Below, piece by piece: positions 35,337 through 47,660 of a stretch of DNA of 64,000 nt (position 1 is the first letter of the stretch; each line of letters begins with the position of its first letter). Under the pieces are notes generated by a model, which worked only from the letters and a program-made list of their open reading frames with translations, searched no databases and was not told where the DNA came from. The stretch covers positions 92,992,486-93,056,485 of the forward strand of contig NC_090246.1 of assembly GCF_037325665.1 (NCBI RefSeq), in the 5' to 3' direction. The position numbers were made by a program, and so were the translations under genes. Origin of the DNA: Littorina saxatilis. Taxonomy: Eukaryota; Mollusca; Gastropoda; Littorinimorpha; Littorinidae.

Positions 35337-37602
35337 CTCTCTTTTATTATATGTACTAGCAGTTAAGCCCGGCTTCGCCCGGGAGTAAGCGGAGCCCTGT
35401 AGCAATTTAAGACGCTCGCTATCCCATTATCATTAGCTTTACCTCCTTTGTTTGGATACAAAAAAAAGAGTTATCCCCCTTACCTTCTAGAAATTTCCGG
35501 AACTGTCCAGTTAATTTTTCTTTCTTCATTTCTTCCCCTCATAGGTGCAATAGCGAGTCTCTAATATCACTGGCATGATGTACTATCTTGTTCCTGCCTC
35601 TTGCCATCTCAGAGGTATGGCGACCACAGACAAAAAAGAGTTATCTCCCTTACCTTCTAGAAATTTCCGGAACTGTCCAGTTAATTTTTCATTCTTCATT
35701 TCTTCCCCTCATAGGAGCAATAGCGAGTCTCTAATATCACTGGCATGATGTGCTTGCTACAGGTGAACAGTAGGCACTGAACTGGTCTTGCACCATATAG
35801 GCTGTATTCAATAAATGGGAGGTCCATAATCTGAGAAAGGAAACAATGAATCAAGAAACTAAAACCCAGGTGCACATCTGCGGCACCTAGGGAGTGTACG
35901 TGCACACTATCTTGTTCCAGCCTCTTGCCATCTCAGAGGTATGGCGACCAAAGACAAAAAAGAGTTATCTCCCTTACCTTCTAGAAATTTCCGGAACTGT
36001 CCAGTTAATTTTTCATTCTTCATTTCTTCCCCTCATAGGAGCAATTATAGCGAGTCTCTAATATCACTGGCATGATGTGCTTGCTACAGGTGAACAGTAG
36101 GCACTAAACTGGTCTTGCACCATATAGGCTGTATTCAATAAATGGGAGGTCCATAATCTGAGAAAGGAAACAATGAATCAAGAAACTAAAACCCAGGTGC
36201 ACATCTGCGGCACCTAGGGAGTGTACGTGCACACTATCTTGTTCCTGCCTCTTGCCATCTCAGAGGTATGGCGACCACAGACAGACAGACAGACAGACAC
36301 TCTCTTTTATTATATGTACTAGCAGTTAAGCCCGGCTTCGCCCGGGAGTAAGCGGAGCCCTGTAGCAATTTAAGACGCTCGCTATCCCATTATCATTAGC
36401 TTTACCTCCTTTGTTTGGATACAAAAAAAGAGTTATCTCCCTTACCTTCTAGAAATTTCCGGAACTGTCCAGTTAATTTTTCTTTCTTCGTTTCTTCCCC
36501 TCATAGGAGCAATAGCGAGTCTCTAATATCACTGGCATGATGTGCTTGCTACAGGTGAACAGTAGGCACTGGACTGGTCTTGCACCATATAGGCTGTATT
36601 CAATAAATGGGAGGTCCATAATCTGAGAAAGGAAACAATGAATCAAGAAACTAAAACCCAGGTGCACATCTGCGGCACCTAGGGAGTGTACGTGCACACT
36701 ATCTTGTTCCTGCCTCTTGCCATCTCAGAGGCTTTACCTCCTTTGTTTGGATACAAAAATAGTTATCTCCCTTACCTTCTAGAAATTTCCGGAACTGTCC
36801 AGTTATCTCAGAGGTATGGCGACCACAGACAAAAAAGAGTTATCTCCCTTACCTTCTAGAAATTTCCGGAACTGTCCAGTTAATTTTTCATTCTTCATTT
36901 CTTCCCCTCATAGGAGCAACAGCGAGTCTCTAATATCACTGGCATGATGTGCTTGCTACAGGTGAACAGTAGGCACTGAACTGGTCTTGCACCATATAGG
37001 CTGTATTCAATAAATGGGAGGTCGATAATCTGAGAAAGGAAACAATGAATCAAGAAACTAAAACCCAGGTGCACATCTGCGGCACCTAGGGAGTGTACGT
37101 GCACACTATCTTGTTCCTGCCTCTTGCCATCTCAGAGGTATGGCGACCACAGACAAAAAAGAGTTATCTCCCTTACCTTCTAGAAATTTCCGGAACTGTC
37201 CAGTTAATTTTTCATTCTTCATTTCTTCCCCTCATAGGAGCAATAGCAAGTCTCTAATATCACTGGCATGATGTGCTTGCTACAGGTGAACAGTTATCTC
37301 CCTTACCTTCTAGAAATTTCCGGAACTGTCCAGTTAATTTTTCATTCTTCATTTCTTCCCCTCATAGGAGCAACAGCGAGTCTCTAATATCACTGGCATG
37401 ATGTGCTTGCTACAGGTGAACAGTAGGCACTGAACTGGTCTTGCACCATATAGGCTGTATTCAATAAATGGGAGGTCCATATTCTGAGAAAGGAAACAGT
37501 GAATCAAGAAACTAAAACCCAGGTGCACATCTGCGGCACCTAGGGAGTGTACGTGCACACTATCTTGTTCCTGCCTCTTGCCATCTCAGAGGTATGGCGA
37601 CC

Positions 37603-37641
<39 letters not shown>

Positions 37642-40600
37642 CTCTCTTTTATTATATGTACTAGCAGTTAAGCCCGGCTTCGCCCGGGAGTAAGCGGAGC
37701 CCTGTAGCAATTTAAGACGCTCGCTATCCCATTATCATTAGCTTTACCTCCTTTGTTTGGATACAAAAAAAAGAGTTATCCCCCTTACCTTCTAGAAATT
37801 TCCGGAACTGTCCAGTTAATTTTTCTTTCTTCATTTCTTCCCCTCATAGGTGCAATAGCGAGTCTCTAATATCACTGGCATGATGTACTATCTTGTTCCT
37901 GCCTCTTGCCATCTCAGAGGTATGGCGACCACAGACAAAAAAGAGTTATCTCCCTTACCTTCTAGGAATTTCCGGAACTGTCCAGTTAATTTTTCATTCT
38001 TCATTTCTTCCCCTCATAGGAGCAATTATAGCGAGTCTCTAATATCACTGGCATGATGTGCTTGCTACAGGTGAACAGTAGGCACTGAACTGGTCTTGCA
38101 CCATATAGGCTGTATTCAATAAATGGGAGGTCCATAATCTGAGAAAGGAAACAATGAATCAAGAAACTAAAACCCAGGTGCACATCTGCGGCACCTAGGG
38201 AGTGTACGTGCACACTATCTTGTTCCTGCCTCTTGCCATCTCAGAGGTATGGCGACCACAGACAAAAAAGAGTTATCTCCCTTACCTTCTAGAAATTTCC
38301 GGAACTGTCCAGTTAATTTTTCATTCTTCATTTCTTCCCCTCATAGGAGCAATAGCAAGTCTCTAATATCACTGGCATGATGTGCTTGCTACAGGTGAAC
38401 AGTAGGCACTGAACTGGTCTTGCACCATATAGGCTGTATTCAATAAATGGGAGGTCCATAATCTGAGAAAGGAAACAATGAATCAAGAAACTAAAACCCA
38501 GGTGCACATCTGCGGCACCTAGGGAGTGTACGTGCACACTATCTTGTTCCTGCCTCTTGCCATCTCAGAGGTATGGCGACCACAGACAAAAAAGAGTTAT
38601 CTCCCTTACCTTCTAGAAATTTCCGGAACTGTCCAGTTAATTTTTCATTCTTCATTTCTTCCCCTCATAGGAGCAATAGCAAGTCTCTAATATCACTGGC
38701 ATGATGTGCTTGCTACAGGTGAACAGTAGGCACTGAACTGGTCTTGCACCATATAGGCTGTATTCAATAAATGGGAGGTCCATAATCTGAGAAAGGAAAC
38801 AATGAATCAAGAAACTAAAACCCAGGTGCACATCAGCGGCACCTAGGGAGTGTACTTGCACACTATCTTGTTCCTGCCTCTTGCCATCTCAGAGGTATGG
38901 CGACCACAGACAAAAAAGAGTTATCTCCCTTACCTTCTAGAAATTTCCGGAACTGTCCTGTTAATTTTTCATTCTTCATTTCTTCCCCTCATAGGAGCAA
39001 CAGCGAGTCTCTAATATCACTGGCATGATGTGCTTGCTACAGGTGAACAGTAGGCACTGAACTGGTCTTGCACCATATAGGCTGTATTCAATAAATGGGA
39101 GGTCCATAATCTGAGAAAGGAAACAGTGAATCAAGAAACTAAAACCCAGGTGCACATCTGCGGCACCTAGGGAGTGTACGTGCACACTATCTTGTTCCTG
39201 CCTCTTGCCATCTCAGAGGTATGGCGACCACAGACAGACAGACAGACAGACACTCTCTTTTATTATATGTACTAGCAGTTAAGCCCGGCTTCGCCCGGGA
39301 GTAAGCGGAGCCCTGTAGCAATTTAAGACGCTCGCTATCCCATTATCATTAGCTTTACCTCCTTTGTTTGGATACAAAAAAAGAGTTATCTCCCTTACCT
39401 TCTAGAAATTTCCGGAACTGTCCAGTTAATTTTTCATTCTTCATTTCTTCCCCTCATAGGAGCAATAGCGAGTCTCTAATATCACTGGCATGATGTGCTT
39501 GCTACATGTGAACAGTAGGCACTGAACTGGTCTTGCACCATATAGGCTGTATTCAATAAATGGGAGGTCCATAATCTGAGAAAGGAAACAATGAATCAAG
39601 AAACTAAAACCCAGGTGCACATCTGCGGCACCTAGGGAGTGTACGTGCACACTATCTTGTTCCTGCCTCTTGCCATCTCAGAGGTATGGCGACCACAGAC
39701 AAAAAAGAGTTATCTCCCTTACCTTCTAGAAATTTCCGGAACTGTCCAGTTAATTTTTCATTCTTCATTTCTTCCCCTCATAGGAGCAATAGCGAGTCTC
39801 TAATATCACTGGCATGATGTGCTTGCTACAGGTGAACAGTAGGCACTGAACTGGTCTTGCACCATATAGGCTGTATTCAATAAATGGGAGGTCCATAATC
39901 TGAAAAAGGAAACAATGAATCAAGAAACTAAAACCCAGGTGCACATCTGCGGCACCTAGGGAGTGTACGTGCACACTATCTTGTTCCTGCCTCTTGCCAT
40001 CTCAGAGGTATGGCGACCACAAACAAAAAAGAGTTATCTCCCTTACCTTCTAGAAATTTCCGGAACTGTCCAGTTAATTTTTCATTCTTCATTTCTTCCC
40101 CTCATAGGAGCAATAGCGAGTCTCTAATATCACTGGCATGATGTGCTTGCTACAGGTGAACAGTAGCCACTGAACTGGTCTTGCACCATATATGCTGTAT
40201 TCAATAAATGGGAGGTCCATAATCTGAGAAAGGAAACAATGAATCAAGAAACTAAAACCCAGGTGCACATCTGCGGCACCTAGGGAGTGTACGTGCACAC
40301 TATCTTGTTCCTGCCTCTTGCCATCTCAGAGGTATGGCGACCACAGACAAAAAAGAGTTATCTCCCTTACCTTCTAGAAATTTCCGGAACTGTCCAGTTA
40401 ATTTTTCATTCTTCATTTCTTCCCCTCATAGGAGCAACAGCGAGTCTCTAATATCACTGGCATGATGTGCTTGCTACAGGTGAACAGTTATCTCCCTTAC
40501 CTTCTAGAAATTTCCGGAACTGTCCAGTTAATTTTTCGTTCTTTATTTCTTCCCCTCATAGGAGCAATAGCGAGTCTCTAATATCACTGGCATGATGTGC

Positions 40601-42030
40601 TTGCTACAGGTGAACAGTAGGCACTGAACTGGTCTTGCACCATATAGGCTGTATTCAATAAATGGGAGGTCCATAATCTGAGAAAGGAAACAATGAATCA
40701 AGAAACAAAAACCCAGGTGCACATCTGCGGCACCTAGGGAGTGTACGTGCACACTATCTTGTTCCTGCCTCTTGCCATCTCAGAGGTATGGCGACCACAG
40801 ACAAAAAAGAGTTATCTCCCTTACCTTCTAGAAATTTCCGGAACTGTCCAGTTAATTTTTCATTCTTCATTTCTTCCCCTCATAGGAGCAACAGCGAGTC
40901 TCTAATATCACTGGCATGATGTGCTTGCTACAGGTGAACAGTAGGCACTGAACTGGTCTTGCACCATATAGGCTGTATTCAATAAATGGGAGGTCCATAA
41001 TCTGAGAAAGGAAACAATGAATCAAGAAACTAAAACCCAGGTGCACATCTGCGGCACCTAGGGAGTGTACGTGCACACTATCCACAGACAGACAGACAGA
41101 CACACACACACACACACAGACAGACACTCTCTTTCTCTTCGCCCGGGAGTAAGCGGAGCCCTGTTGCAATTTAAGACGCTCGCTATCCCATTATGATTAG
41201 CTTTACCTCCTTTGTTTGGATACAAAAAAGAGTTATCTCCCTTACCTTCTAGAAATTTCCGGAACTGTCCAGTTAATTTTTCATTCTTCATTTCTTCCCC
41301 TCATAGGAGCATATGGCATGATGTGCTTGCTACAGGTGAACAGTAGGCACTGAACTGGTCTTGCACCATATAGGCTGTATTCAATAAATGGGAGGTCCAT
41401 AATCTGAGAAAGGAAACAATGAATCAAGAAACTAAAACCCAGGTGCACATCTGCGGCACCTAGGGAGTGTACGTGCACACTATCTTGTTCCTGCCTCTTG
41501 CCATCTCAGAGGTATGGCGACCACAGACAAAAAAGAGTTATCTCCCTTACCTTCTAGAAATTTCCGGAACTGTCCAGTTAATTTTTCATTCTTCATTTCT
41601 TCCCCTCATAGGAGCAATAGCGAGTCTCTAATATCACTGGCATGATGTGCTTGCTACAGGTGAACAGTTATCTCCCTTACCTTCTAGAAATTTCCGGAAC
41701 TGTCCAGTTAATTTTTCATTCTTCATTTCTTCCCCTCATAGGAGCAATAGCGAGTCTCTAATATCACTGGCATGATGTGCTTGCTACAGGTGAACAGTAA
41801 GCACTGAACTGGTCTTGCACCATATAGGCTGTATTCAATAAATGGGAGGTCCATAATCTGAGAAAGGAAACAATGAATCAAGAAACTAAAACCCAGGTGC
41901 ACATCTGCGGCACCTAGGGAGTGTACGTGCACACTATCTTGTTCCTGCCTCTTGCCATCTCAGAGGTATGGCGACCACAGACACACACACACACACACAC
42001 ACAGACAGACACTCTCTTTTATTATATGTA
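30120..42030 (-). repeat. ~324-bp monomer tandem array with higher-order structure
   Basis: About 25 near-complete monomers plus partial ones, over roughly 12 kb. The basic unit is 324 bp (for example starts near 38328, 38652, 38976; 39441, 39765, 40089). A long variant adds a GACA tract and about 150 bp containing CCCGGCTTCGCCCGGG. A half-unit variant has the junction GGTGAACAGTTATCTCCC (near 32138, 34984, 37291, 40485, 41664). A block of about 2.3 kb is duplicated (about 33.66-35.94 kb and 35.94-38.2 kb). A 69-codon minus-strand frame recurs because the units are homogenised; it shows no known domain. The array lies in the intron of C1q gene 2, next to exon 1. Confidence 0.9.
33373..33549 (-). 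other. Exon-like segment in an array monomer (representative)
   Basis: On the minus strand, the direction of C1q gene 2, an acceptor-like TGTTTCCTTTCTCAG ends at 33550 and a donor-like GAAG followed by GTAAGGGAG begins at 33372, enclosing 177 nt. The same signals occur in nearly every full monomer. Every reading phase of the 177 nt meets a stop, so inclusion would truncate the protein. Use as an exon is not shown. Confidence 0.35.
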
Positions 42031-42086
42031 TAGATAGATAGATAGATAGATAGATAGATTACTAACATAACATTTACAAACTTTAC
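42031..42086 (-). repeat. (GATA)n tract just inside the gene 2 donor
   Basis: ATAG/GATA tetranucleotides at 42031-42058 lie about 30 bp inside the intron. Confidence 0.7.
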
Positions 42087-43074
42087 CTTTCTTCGCTAGT
42101 TTGACGTCGATGGCTTGGATGGCCAAGGCGTTTTTGTGGAGAGCGTTTCCCTCTGCCGTCAGTTTGGTCGTCAGTGTCTGCAAAGCGGCAGACTGCAGCT
42201 TGTCGGCATGCTCCGTGGCTGCCACCCTCGTCTGCAAAGCTTGGATGCTTGCGGACTGATGTTTCTCTGCGCGGTCCAGTGCCGACACTTTGGTCTGCAG
42301 AGACAGGAGAAATGCTGACTGTGCTTCTGTAACGTTCTCGAGTCCTGTGACTTTCGCCTGCACTGAATGGAGAGACGATGACTGCAGCTTGTCTGTGTGT
42401 TCTGACGCCGTCACTCTTGTCTGCAGGGAGTGGAGCAGTGCTGACTGTTGCTTGTTGCTGTTGTCCAGTGCTGACTGTCTGCTTTGCAAGGAGTGGATCT
42501 CTGCTGACTGCGCTTGGGTGGTGTTCTCCGTTGCTGTCAGTTTGGTCTGCAAAGAGTGGATGGTCACTGACTGTTGTTTGTCGATACTCTCCGTGGTTGT
42601 CAACTGCATCTGCAGGGTATAGATGGTTGCAGCTTGCGTCTCGGTAACGTTCTCAAGCGCTGCGATTTTCGCCTGTTGGACTTGGATAAGCGCAGATTGT
42701 TTTGTGTTGGTGTGATCAGATTGTGTCAACTTACTCTGCAGAGCTTGCGTCGTCAGTGACTGTTGCAGTATGGTGTTTTCCATCTCTGTCACTTTGGTCT
42801 GCAGTGATTGGGTTGTCCCAGCCTGTTGTGTCACGGAGTTTGCAGTCACTGTGTTCGTTGCTTGTAGAGCTTGAATCGCGGAAGACTGTTGTTGCAACGA
42901 GTTTTCTATCGTTGCCAGTTTAGTCTGCAATAGCTGGATCGTTGCAGATTGCTGAAGGATGATGTTGTGCAGTTTTGGGATGTCATCGTCATCTGACCGT
43001 TTCTCGCTGACCACAGGAGCAGACATTACAATGCAGAACAAAACAAAAACATGCAACCTTTTTGAAGTCGTCAT
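42087..43074 (-). CDS. C1q-domain protein gene 2, exon 1 (signal + long stalk)
   Basis: Starts at ATG 43074 and encodes 329 residues plus one base. Residues 1-23 are a signal peptide (hydrophobic LHVFVLFCIVMSAPVVS), followed by EKRSDDDD, matching the RKRSDD of gene 1. Residues 40-312 are thirteen consecutive 21-residue repeats of the type (K/x)QQSAxIxxLQTKLTAxENxx, three heptads each, with an 18-residue partial unit to the exon end. Hydrophobic spacing predicts a long coiled coil. NVT or NTT sequons recur at the same unit position in units 5, 7 and 10. The donor is AAAG then GTAAAG (intron begins 42086), in phase 1, matching the acceptor at 25103. Joined, the protein is 464 aa: signal, rod, C1q head. 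The open frame runs 21 codons into the intron. Very likely a secreted trimer-forming lectin-like protein; the function is inferred from family. Confidence 0.88.
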
Positions 43075-43204
43075 ATTTACGCTGTTCTTTAACTGCCTTC
43101 TTTTGTTTGTAACTTGTGACTCCGTGATTCTGAACTAGGGCAGTGGTGTTGGTGTATTTGCGTGCCTGGATTTTTTTGGCTTATCTTTATTCCCTGACCA
43201 ACTG

Positions 43205-43207
43205 TCC

Positions 43208-43268
<61 letters not shown>

Positions 43269-43508
43269 TGTGTGTGTGTGTGTGTTTGTGTGGGTTTTTT
43301 ATCAGAGAAATGTTAGTTGACACAGATTGTGTACGCTATCAAAAGATGGCCCTGGTCTGTATTACAGTATAAAGCTCTTCTCTGGGTACAGCAGTACCAG
43401 CCGTTTATTCTCAACGTGGGGGGGGGGGGGGAATCGGCGGGATTACAGGGACGGAGAGTCAGTGTGTGTGTGTGCGTGCGTGCGCGTGTGTGTCTGTGTG
43501 TGTGCGTG

Positions 43509-43540
<32 letters not shown>

Positions 43541-43700
43541 TTATGTGCGTGTGTGTGTGCGAGCGTGCGTGTGTTTGTGCGTGCGTGCGTGGGTGCGGGC
43601 GTGTGTGCGTGCGTGCGTGCGTGTATGTGTGTGTGTGTGTGTGCGTGCGTGCTTGCGTGCGTCCGTGTGTGTGTATGTGTGTGTGTGTGTGTGTGTGAAC
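43205..43700 (+). repeat. GT/GC microsatellites upstream of gene 2
   Basis: GT tracts at 43207-43292 and a long GT/GCGT tract at 43460-43697, separated by unique sequence and a poly-G run at 43419-43431. The promoter of gene 2 should lie in or near this stretch, but no site could be singled out. Confidence 0.85.
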
Positions 43701-43936
43701 AAGCAGGAAGGGGAATGGTTAAGAATATTACGCCCTTGATCACATTTTTTTACTGTTCATGAAGATCGTCGTTTTGCTGTGAAGTTATTACAGACTTTCA
43801 AGGTTTGTCGATGCAGATTCTGAGATTGTGTACAGGAACAGTTTCCTAACAACCCAGCTGTCTTCGCAATGTTCAGGCTCATTGTCAGAGTTCGTAACAA
43901 GCTGCACTGAAAACAGGAACGGATGGAGAACCTCAC

Positions 43937-44034
<98 letters not shown>
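43937..44034 (+). repeat. (CA)n microsatellite
   Basis: Nearly uninterrupted CA dinucleotide of about 98 bp. Confidence 0.95.
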
Positions 44035-44035
<1 letters not shown>

Positions 44036-44630
44036 TTCAAACCGGAAACATATTTTGAGTTGTTTTGTAACGCTGACAAGCAAGAACGTTAATCATTTAA
44101 GCCGTCCTAATTAACCCTCACTTTGTTGTTTTGGAAACAAATTAAATTGTGTTCTGGAAATTCCTCGCTGCTTTCAACCGCATAAAGACAGTCGTTATAC
44201 CTGCTGGGAGAGTCTAGACCAAGTGGATGGATTTAGCAGGAACCTGCACAGATTTTCAAAGGCACATGCTTGAAAACTAATTACTGCATTGAATGTGCAA
44301 TACCCTGGAGCGTTTTAAAGTAGTTACAACACAAAAAGTTGACAGTTTTCTAATGGATGTCTAGGCTGTACTTGCAGAGTGAGTGAGAGTTTTGGTTCCA
44401 TCAAGTTCGTTGGGTTTTGGTTGTTTTATTACGTGCAAAGCGTATGACTCTCAGCCTCAATTAACGTAGCAGAACATTCCTCTTCTCAGACCTTAGGAAC
44501 TACATGTACTTCGGCATTTAACCTTGAACAGTTTCTATAGAAGGAGGTCCTAGTGATTTGTTGTTGTTGTTGTTGTTGTGTTGTGTTGTTGTTTTTGCTG
44601 TTGCTGCTGCTGTTGCTGTTGTAATGTTTT
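44035..44630. other. No gene recognised
   Basis: Unique-looking sequence ending with a TTG/CTG-rich tract at 44560-44622. Confidence 0.5.
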
Positions 44631-45490
44631 TACATTTAGTCAAGTTTTGACTAAATGTTTTAACATCGAGGGGGAATCGAAACGAGGGTCGTGGTGTATG
44701 TGTGTGTGTGTGCGTGTGTGCGTGCGTGTAGAGCGATTCAGACCAAACTACTGGACCGATCTTTATGAAATTTGACATGAGAGTTCCTGGGTATGATATC
44801 CCCGAAAGTTTTTTTCATTTTTTTGATAAATGTCTTTGATGACGTCATATCCGGCTTTTTGTGAAAGTTGAGGCGGCACTGTCACGCTCTCATTTTTCAA
44901 CCAAATTGGTTGAAATTTTGGTCAAGTAGTCTTCGACGAAGCCCGGACTTCGGTATTGCATTTCAGCTTGGTGGCTTAAACATTAATTAATGACTTTGGT
45001 CATTAAAAATCTGAAAATTGTAAAAAAAAAAATATTTTTTTCTAAAACGATCCAAATTTACGTTTATCTTATTTTCCATCATTTGCTGATTCCAAAAACA
45101 TATAAATATGTTATATTCGGATTAAAAACAAGCTCTGAAAATTAAATATATAAAAATTATTATCAAAATTAAAATTTTGAAATCAATTTAAAAACACTTT
45201 CATCTTATTCCTTGTCGGTTCCTGATTCCAAAAACATATAGATATGATATGTTTGGATTAAAAACACGCTCAGAAAGTTAAAACAAAGAGAGGTACAGAA
45301 AAGCGTGCTATTCTTCTCAGCGCAAGGACTACCCCGCTCTTCCTGTCAATTTCACTGCCTTTGCCGTGCGCGGTGGACTGACGATGCTACGAGTATACGG
45401 TCTTGCTGCGTTGCATTGCGTTCAGTTTCATTCTGTGAGTTCGACAGCTACTTGACTAAATGTTGTATTTTCGCCTTACGCGACTTGTTT
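44631..45490 (-). repeat. Repeat A, copy 5
   Basis: Reverse orientation: terminal hairpin TTTAGTCAAGTTTTGACTAA at about 44635 and CGCCTTACGCGACTTGTTT at 45472-45490. Complete by comparison with copies 1, 3 and 6. It lies 1.6 kb upstream of C1q gene 2. Confidence 0.85.
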
Positions 45491-46599
45491 TCGTGTTTTT
45501 TTCGGTTTTTTTCCTTGTTTGTTTTGGGGTGTTTTTTCTGAATGTATTTCCTAAATGACACCTGTGTTACGCATTATAGTAACATTGGATTTTATTACCA
45601 TGGGTGACACCCTTAAGTCATTTCCTTGCGAGGCGGAACGCCGTAAAGAGAGATGACGTCAAAAGCGTGACGTCAAAAAGAAAGAATGACGCAGAGAGAA
45701 ACACGAGGTTGAAAATGGTTTTGACAGATATGTACACCTACACCGTATGAAAGATTATTAGATTTACGAATTCATACGATAATTTCTATCAATAAAGACT
45801 TGAGATGTTTGTCTTTTGTACTTCGCGTTAAAATATGTATGGAAGAATTGTTTTATTGAATTGTTTTGAGACACGTGCGAAGGCCTATATTCGTAGCGTA
45901 GAGTTTTACTTTGAGTCCATTCACCAAGATCAGTTGATTCTCGTTCCTTTTTGGAGAACACTCAAGCATTTGTTTCGGGAGTTATGTTTTTATCACAAAC
46001 CTGAATTATGCAGGTAAGAAACTGCTAAAGTAGGAAAAAAGGAAGCAATAATGTAAAGCCGAGCGGTCTTAGCTTCACATTTCTGACACCAATTTGTACC
46101 CCGAAAGTGAGACGAGCTTCACATAATCATTAACTCTAACTGTCTGTGTCTATGTCTTAGATGTTATACGTGTTTGAAGGTCATTTGTCAGGATGGCAAT
46201 CACACGACAGGATAAACAGACACACAGAATATAAACTCAAAGAAGAGGCAGGTGAAGTTCAAAATTGTATTGAATCAAAACAAATCATGAAAACAACTCA
46301 ACACAAGGCGTAGGTTCTTTTCAGAAAGTATATCTGTACATTGGTTCACTCTATTCCTGTAATTCTCCTACTACTTAACAATATATTCTAAGTCCTAAAA
46401 TGGCTGAAAATTTGGGCATGACCCGTAGGTACCCTTAGCAAATTACGCTACTAAAAAAATATCCTATGTCCTAAAATGGCTGAAAATTTGGGCAGGGGTT
46501 CGGGGCCTGAATAAAAATAAAGTAAAAGAGTAAAGCGACGCCACTTTAGTCGCCGTGTGGTAACCTGGGACTGCGGAACGTTTGTTTTTAACCCTGTTA
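45491..46599. other. No gene recognised; short direct repeat
   Basis: CCTAAAATGGCTGAAAATTT occurs twice, at about 46395 and 46471. Several TGACGTCA-like words occur near 45653-45676. No convincing exon. Confidence 0.45.
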
Positions 46600-47050
46600 G
46601 TTCAGTCCACAGGGCGGAGTCCGGTATAATACCATTTAGACACTTAAGCCAGGTTGGTTGCTCAGACCCCGGAGGACAACTTAGAGATGACAACAAATAC
46701 TTCAATACTAGGTTGGGACCCTCCCACAACCGTTCAGTACTAAGGTTGGGACCCTCCCACAACCTTTTCCACAGGCACAGAAGCAATGCTGTAACTCTAA
46801 GTGGGAAGTCCGGTATACCATTTAGACACTTCAGCCAGGTTGGTTGCTCAGACCCCGGAGGACAACTTAGAGTCAGAGATGACAACAAATACTTTGTACT
46901 AGGTTGGGACCCTCCCACAACCGTTCAGTACTAAGGTTGGGACCCTCCCACAACCTTTTCCACAGGCACAGAAGCAATGCTGTAACTCTAAGTGGGAAGT
47001 CCGGTAGGCTATACCATTTAGACACTTAAGCCAGGTTGGTTGCCAAGACT
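46600..47050 (+). repeat. ~190-bp tandem repeat, about 2.5 units
   Basis: The words CCAGGTTGGTTGCTCAGACC (near 46649 and 46835, changed at 47031) and GGTTGGGACCCTCCCACAAC (near 46711, 46745, 46902, 46936) mark units of 186-196 bp. The 155-codon minus-strand frame across it reflects the repeat. Confidence 0.8.
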
Positions 47051-47227
47051 CCCGCCGAACCTCAAAAACTAATAGCTTATATACCTTCCATGACTGTCCC
47101 TGACGTCACAGCTAAGGAACCAATGAAAACGTCGCTCTGGGACCACAGAACAAAATGGTGAGGGAGGGGGAAGAGTTTCGAGGCTGCTGTCAGCCTCCAT
47201 AGAAGCTACAGTTAAAATCCCTCAAAA

Positions 47228-47279
<52 letters not shown>
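47228..47279 (+). repeat. (GA)n microsatellite
   Basis: About 50 bp of GA followed by a GT-rich tract to 47310. Confidence 0.9.
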
Positions 47280-47281
<2 letters not shown>

Positions 47282-47339
47282 TGTGTGTGTTTGTGTGTGT
47301 GTGCGTCTGTGTGTAACAAGTATTATTAACGAAAGCACA

Positions 47340-47652
47340 CACCGGCACGGTTGGCCTAGTGGTAAGGCGTCCGCCCCGTGATCGGGAGGTCGTGGATTCG
47401 AACCCCGGCCGGGTCATACCTAAGACTTTAAAATTGGCAATCTAGTGGCTGCTCCGCCTGGCGTCTGGCATTATGGGGTTAGTGCTAGGACTGGTTGGTC
47501 CGGTGTCAGAATAATGTGACTGGGTGATACATGAAGCCTGTGCTGCGACTTCTGTCTTGTGTGTGGCGCACGTTAAATGTCAAAGCAGCACCGCCCTGAT
47601 ATGGCCCTTCGCGGTCGGCTGGGCGTTAAGCAAACAAACAAACAAACAAACA
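47340..47652 (+). mobile_element. tRNA-derived SINE with (CAAA)n tail
   Basis: The head has an A box (TTGGCCTAGTGGTAAGGCG) and a perfect B box (GGATTCGAACCCC) near 47394. The body has a GTCTGGCATTATGGGGTTAG word and ends with GCTGGGCGTTAAG and (CAAA)n. The target duplication AAAGCACA lies at 47332-47339 and 47653-47660. The acceptor stem does not pair as in a functional tRNA. Confidence 0.85.
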
Positions 47653-47660
47653 AAAGCACA

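Noticed and set aside
30264-41932. A 69-codon open frame repeated about 25 times on the minus strand of the array
   Set aside because: It is kept open by homogenisation of the monomer; no signal peptide logic, domain or separate promoter is evident, and half-units break it.
30120-42030. Possible hammerhead-type ribozyme repeats (retrozyme-like arrays have similar unit sizes)
   Set aside because: Neither strand of the monomer shows the CTGATGA core together with a properly placed GAAA.
30120-42030. CRISPR-like array
   Set aside because: Units are about 324 bp without short spacers between conserved short repeats, and the setting is eukaryotic.
47340-47412. A functional tRNA gene
   Set aside because: A and B boxes are intact, but the acceptor stem does not pair and a SINE body, tail and target duplication follow.
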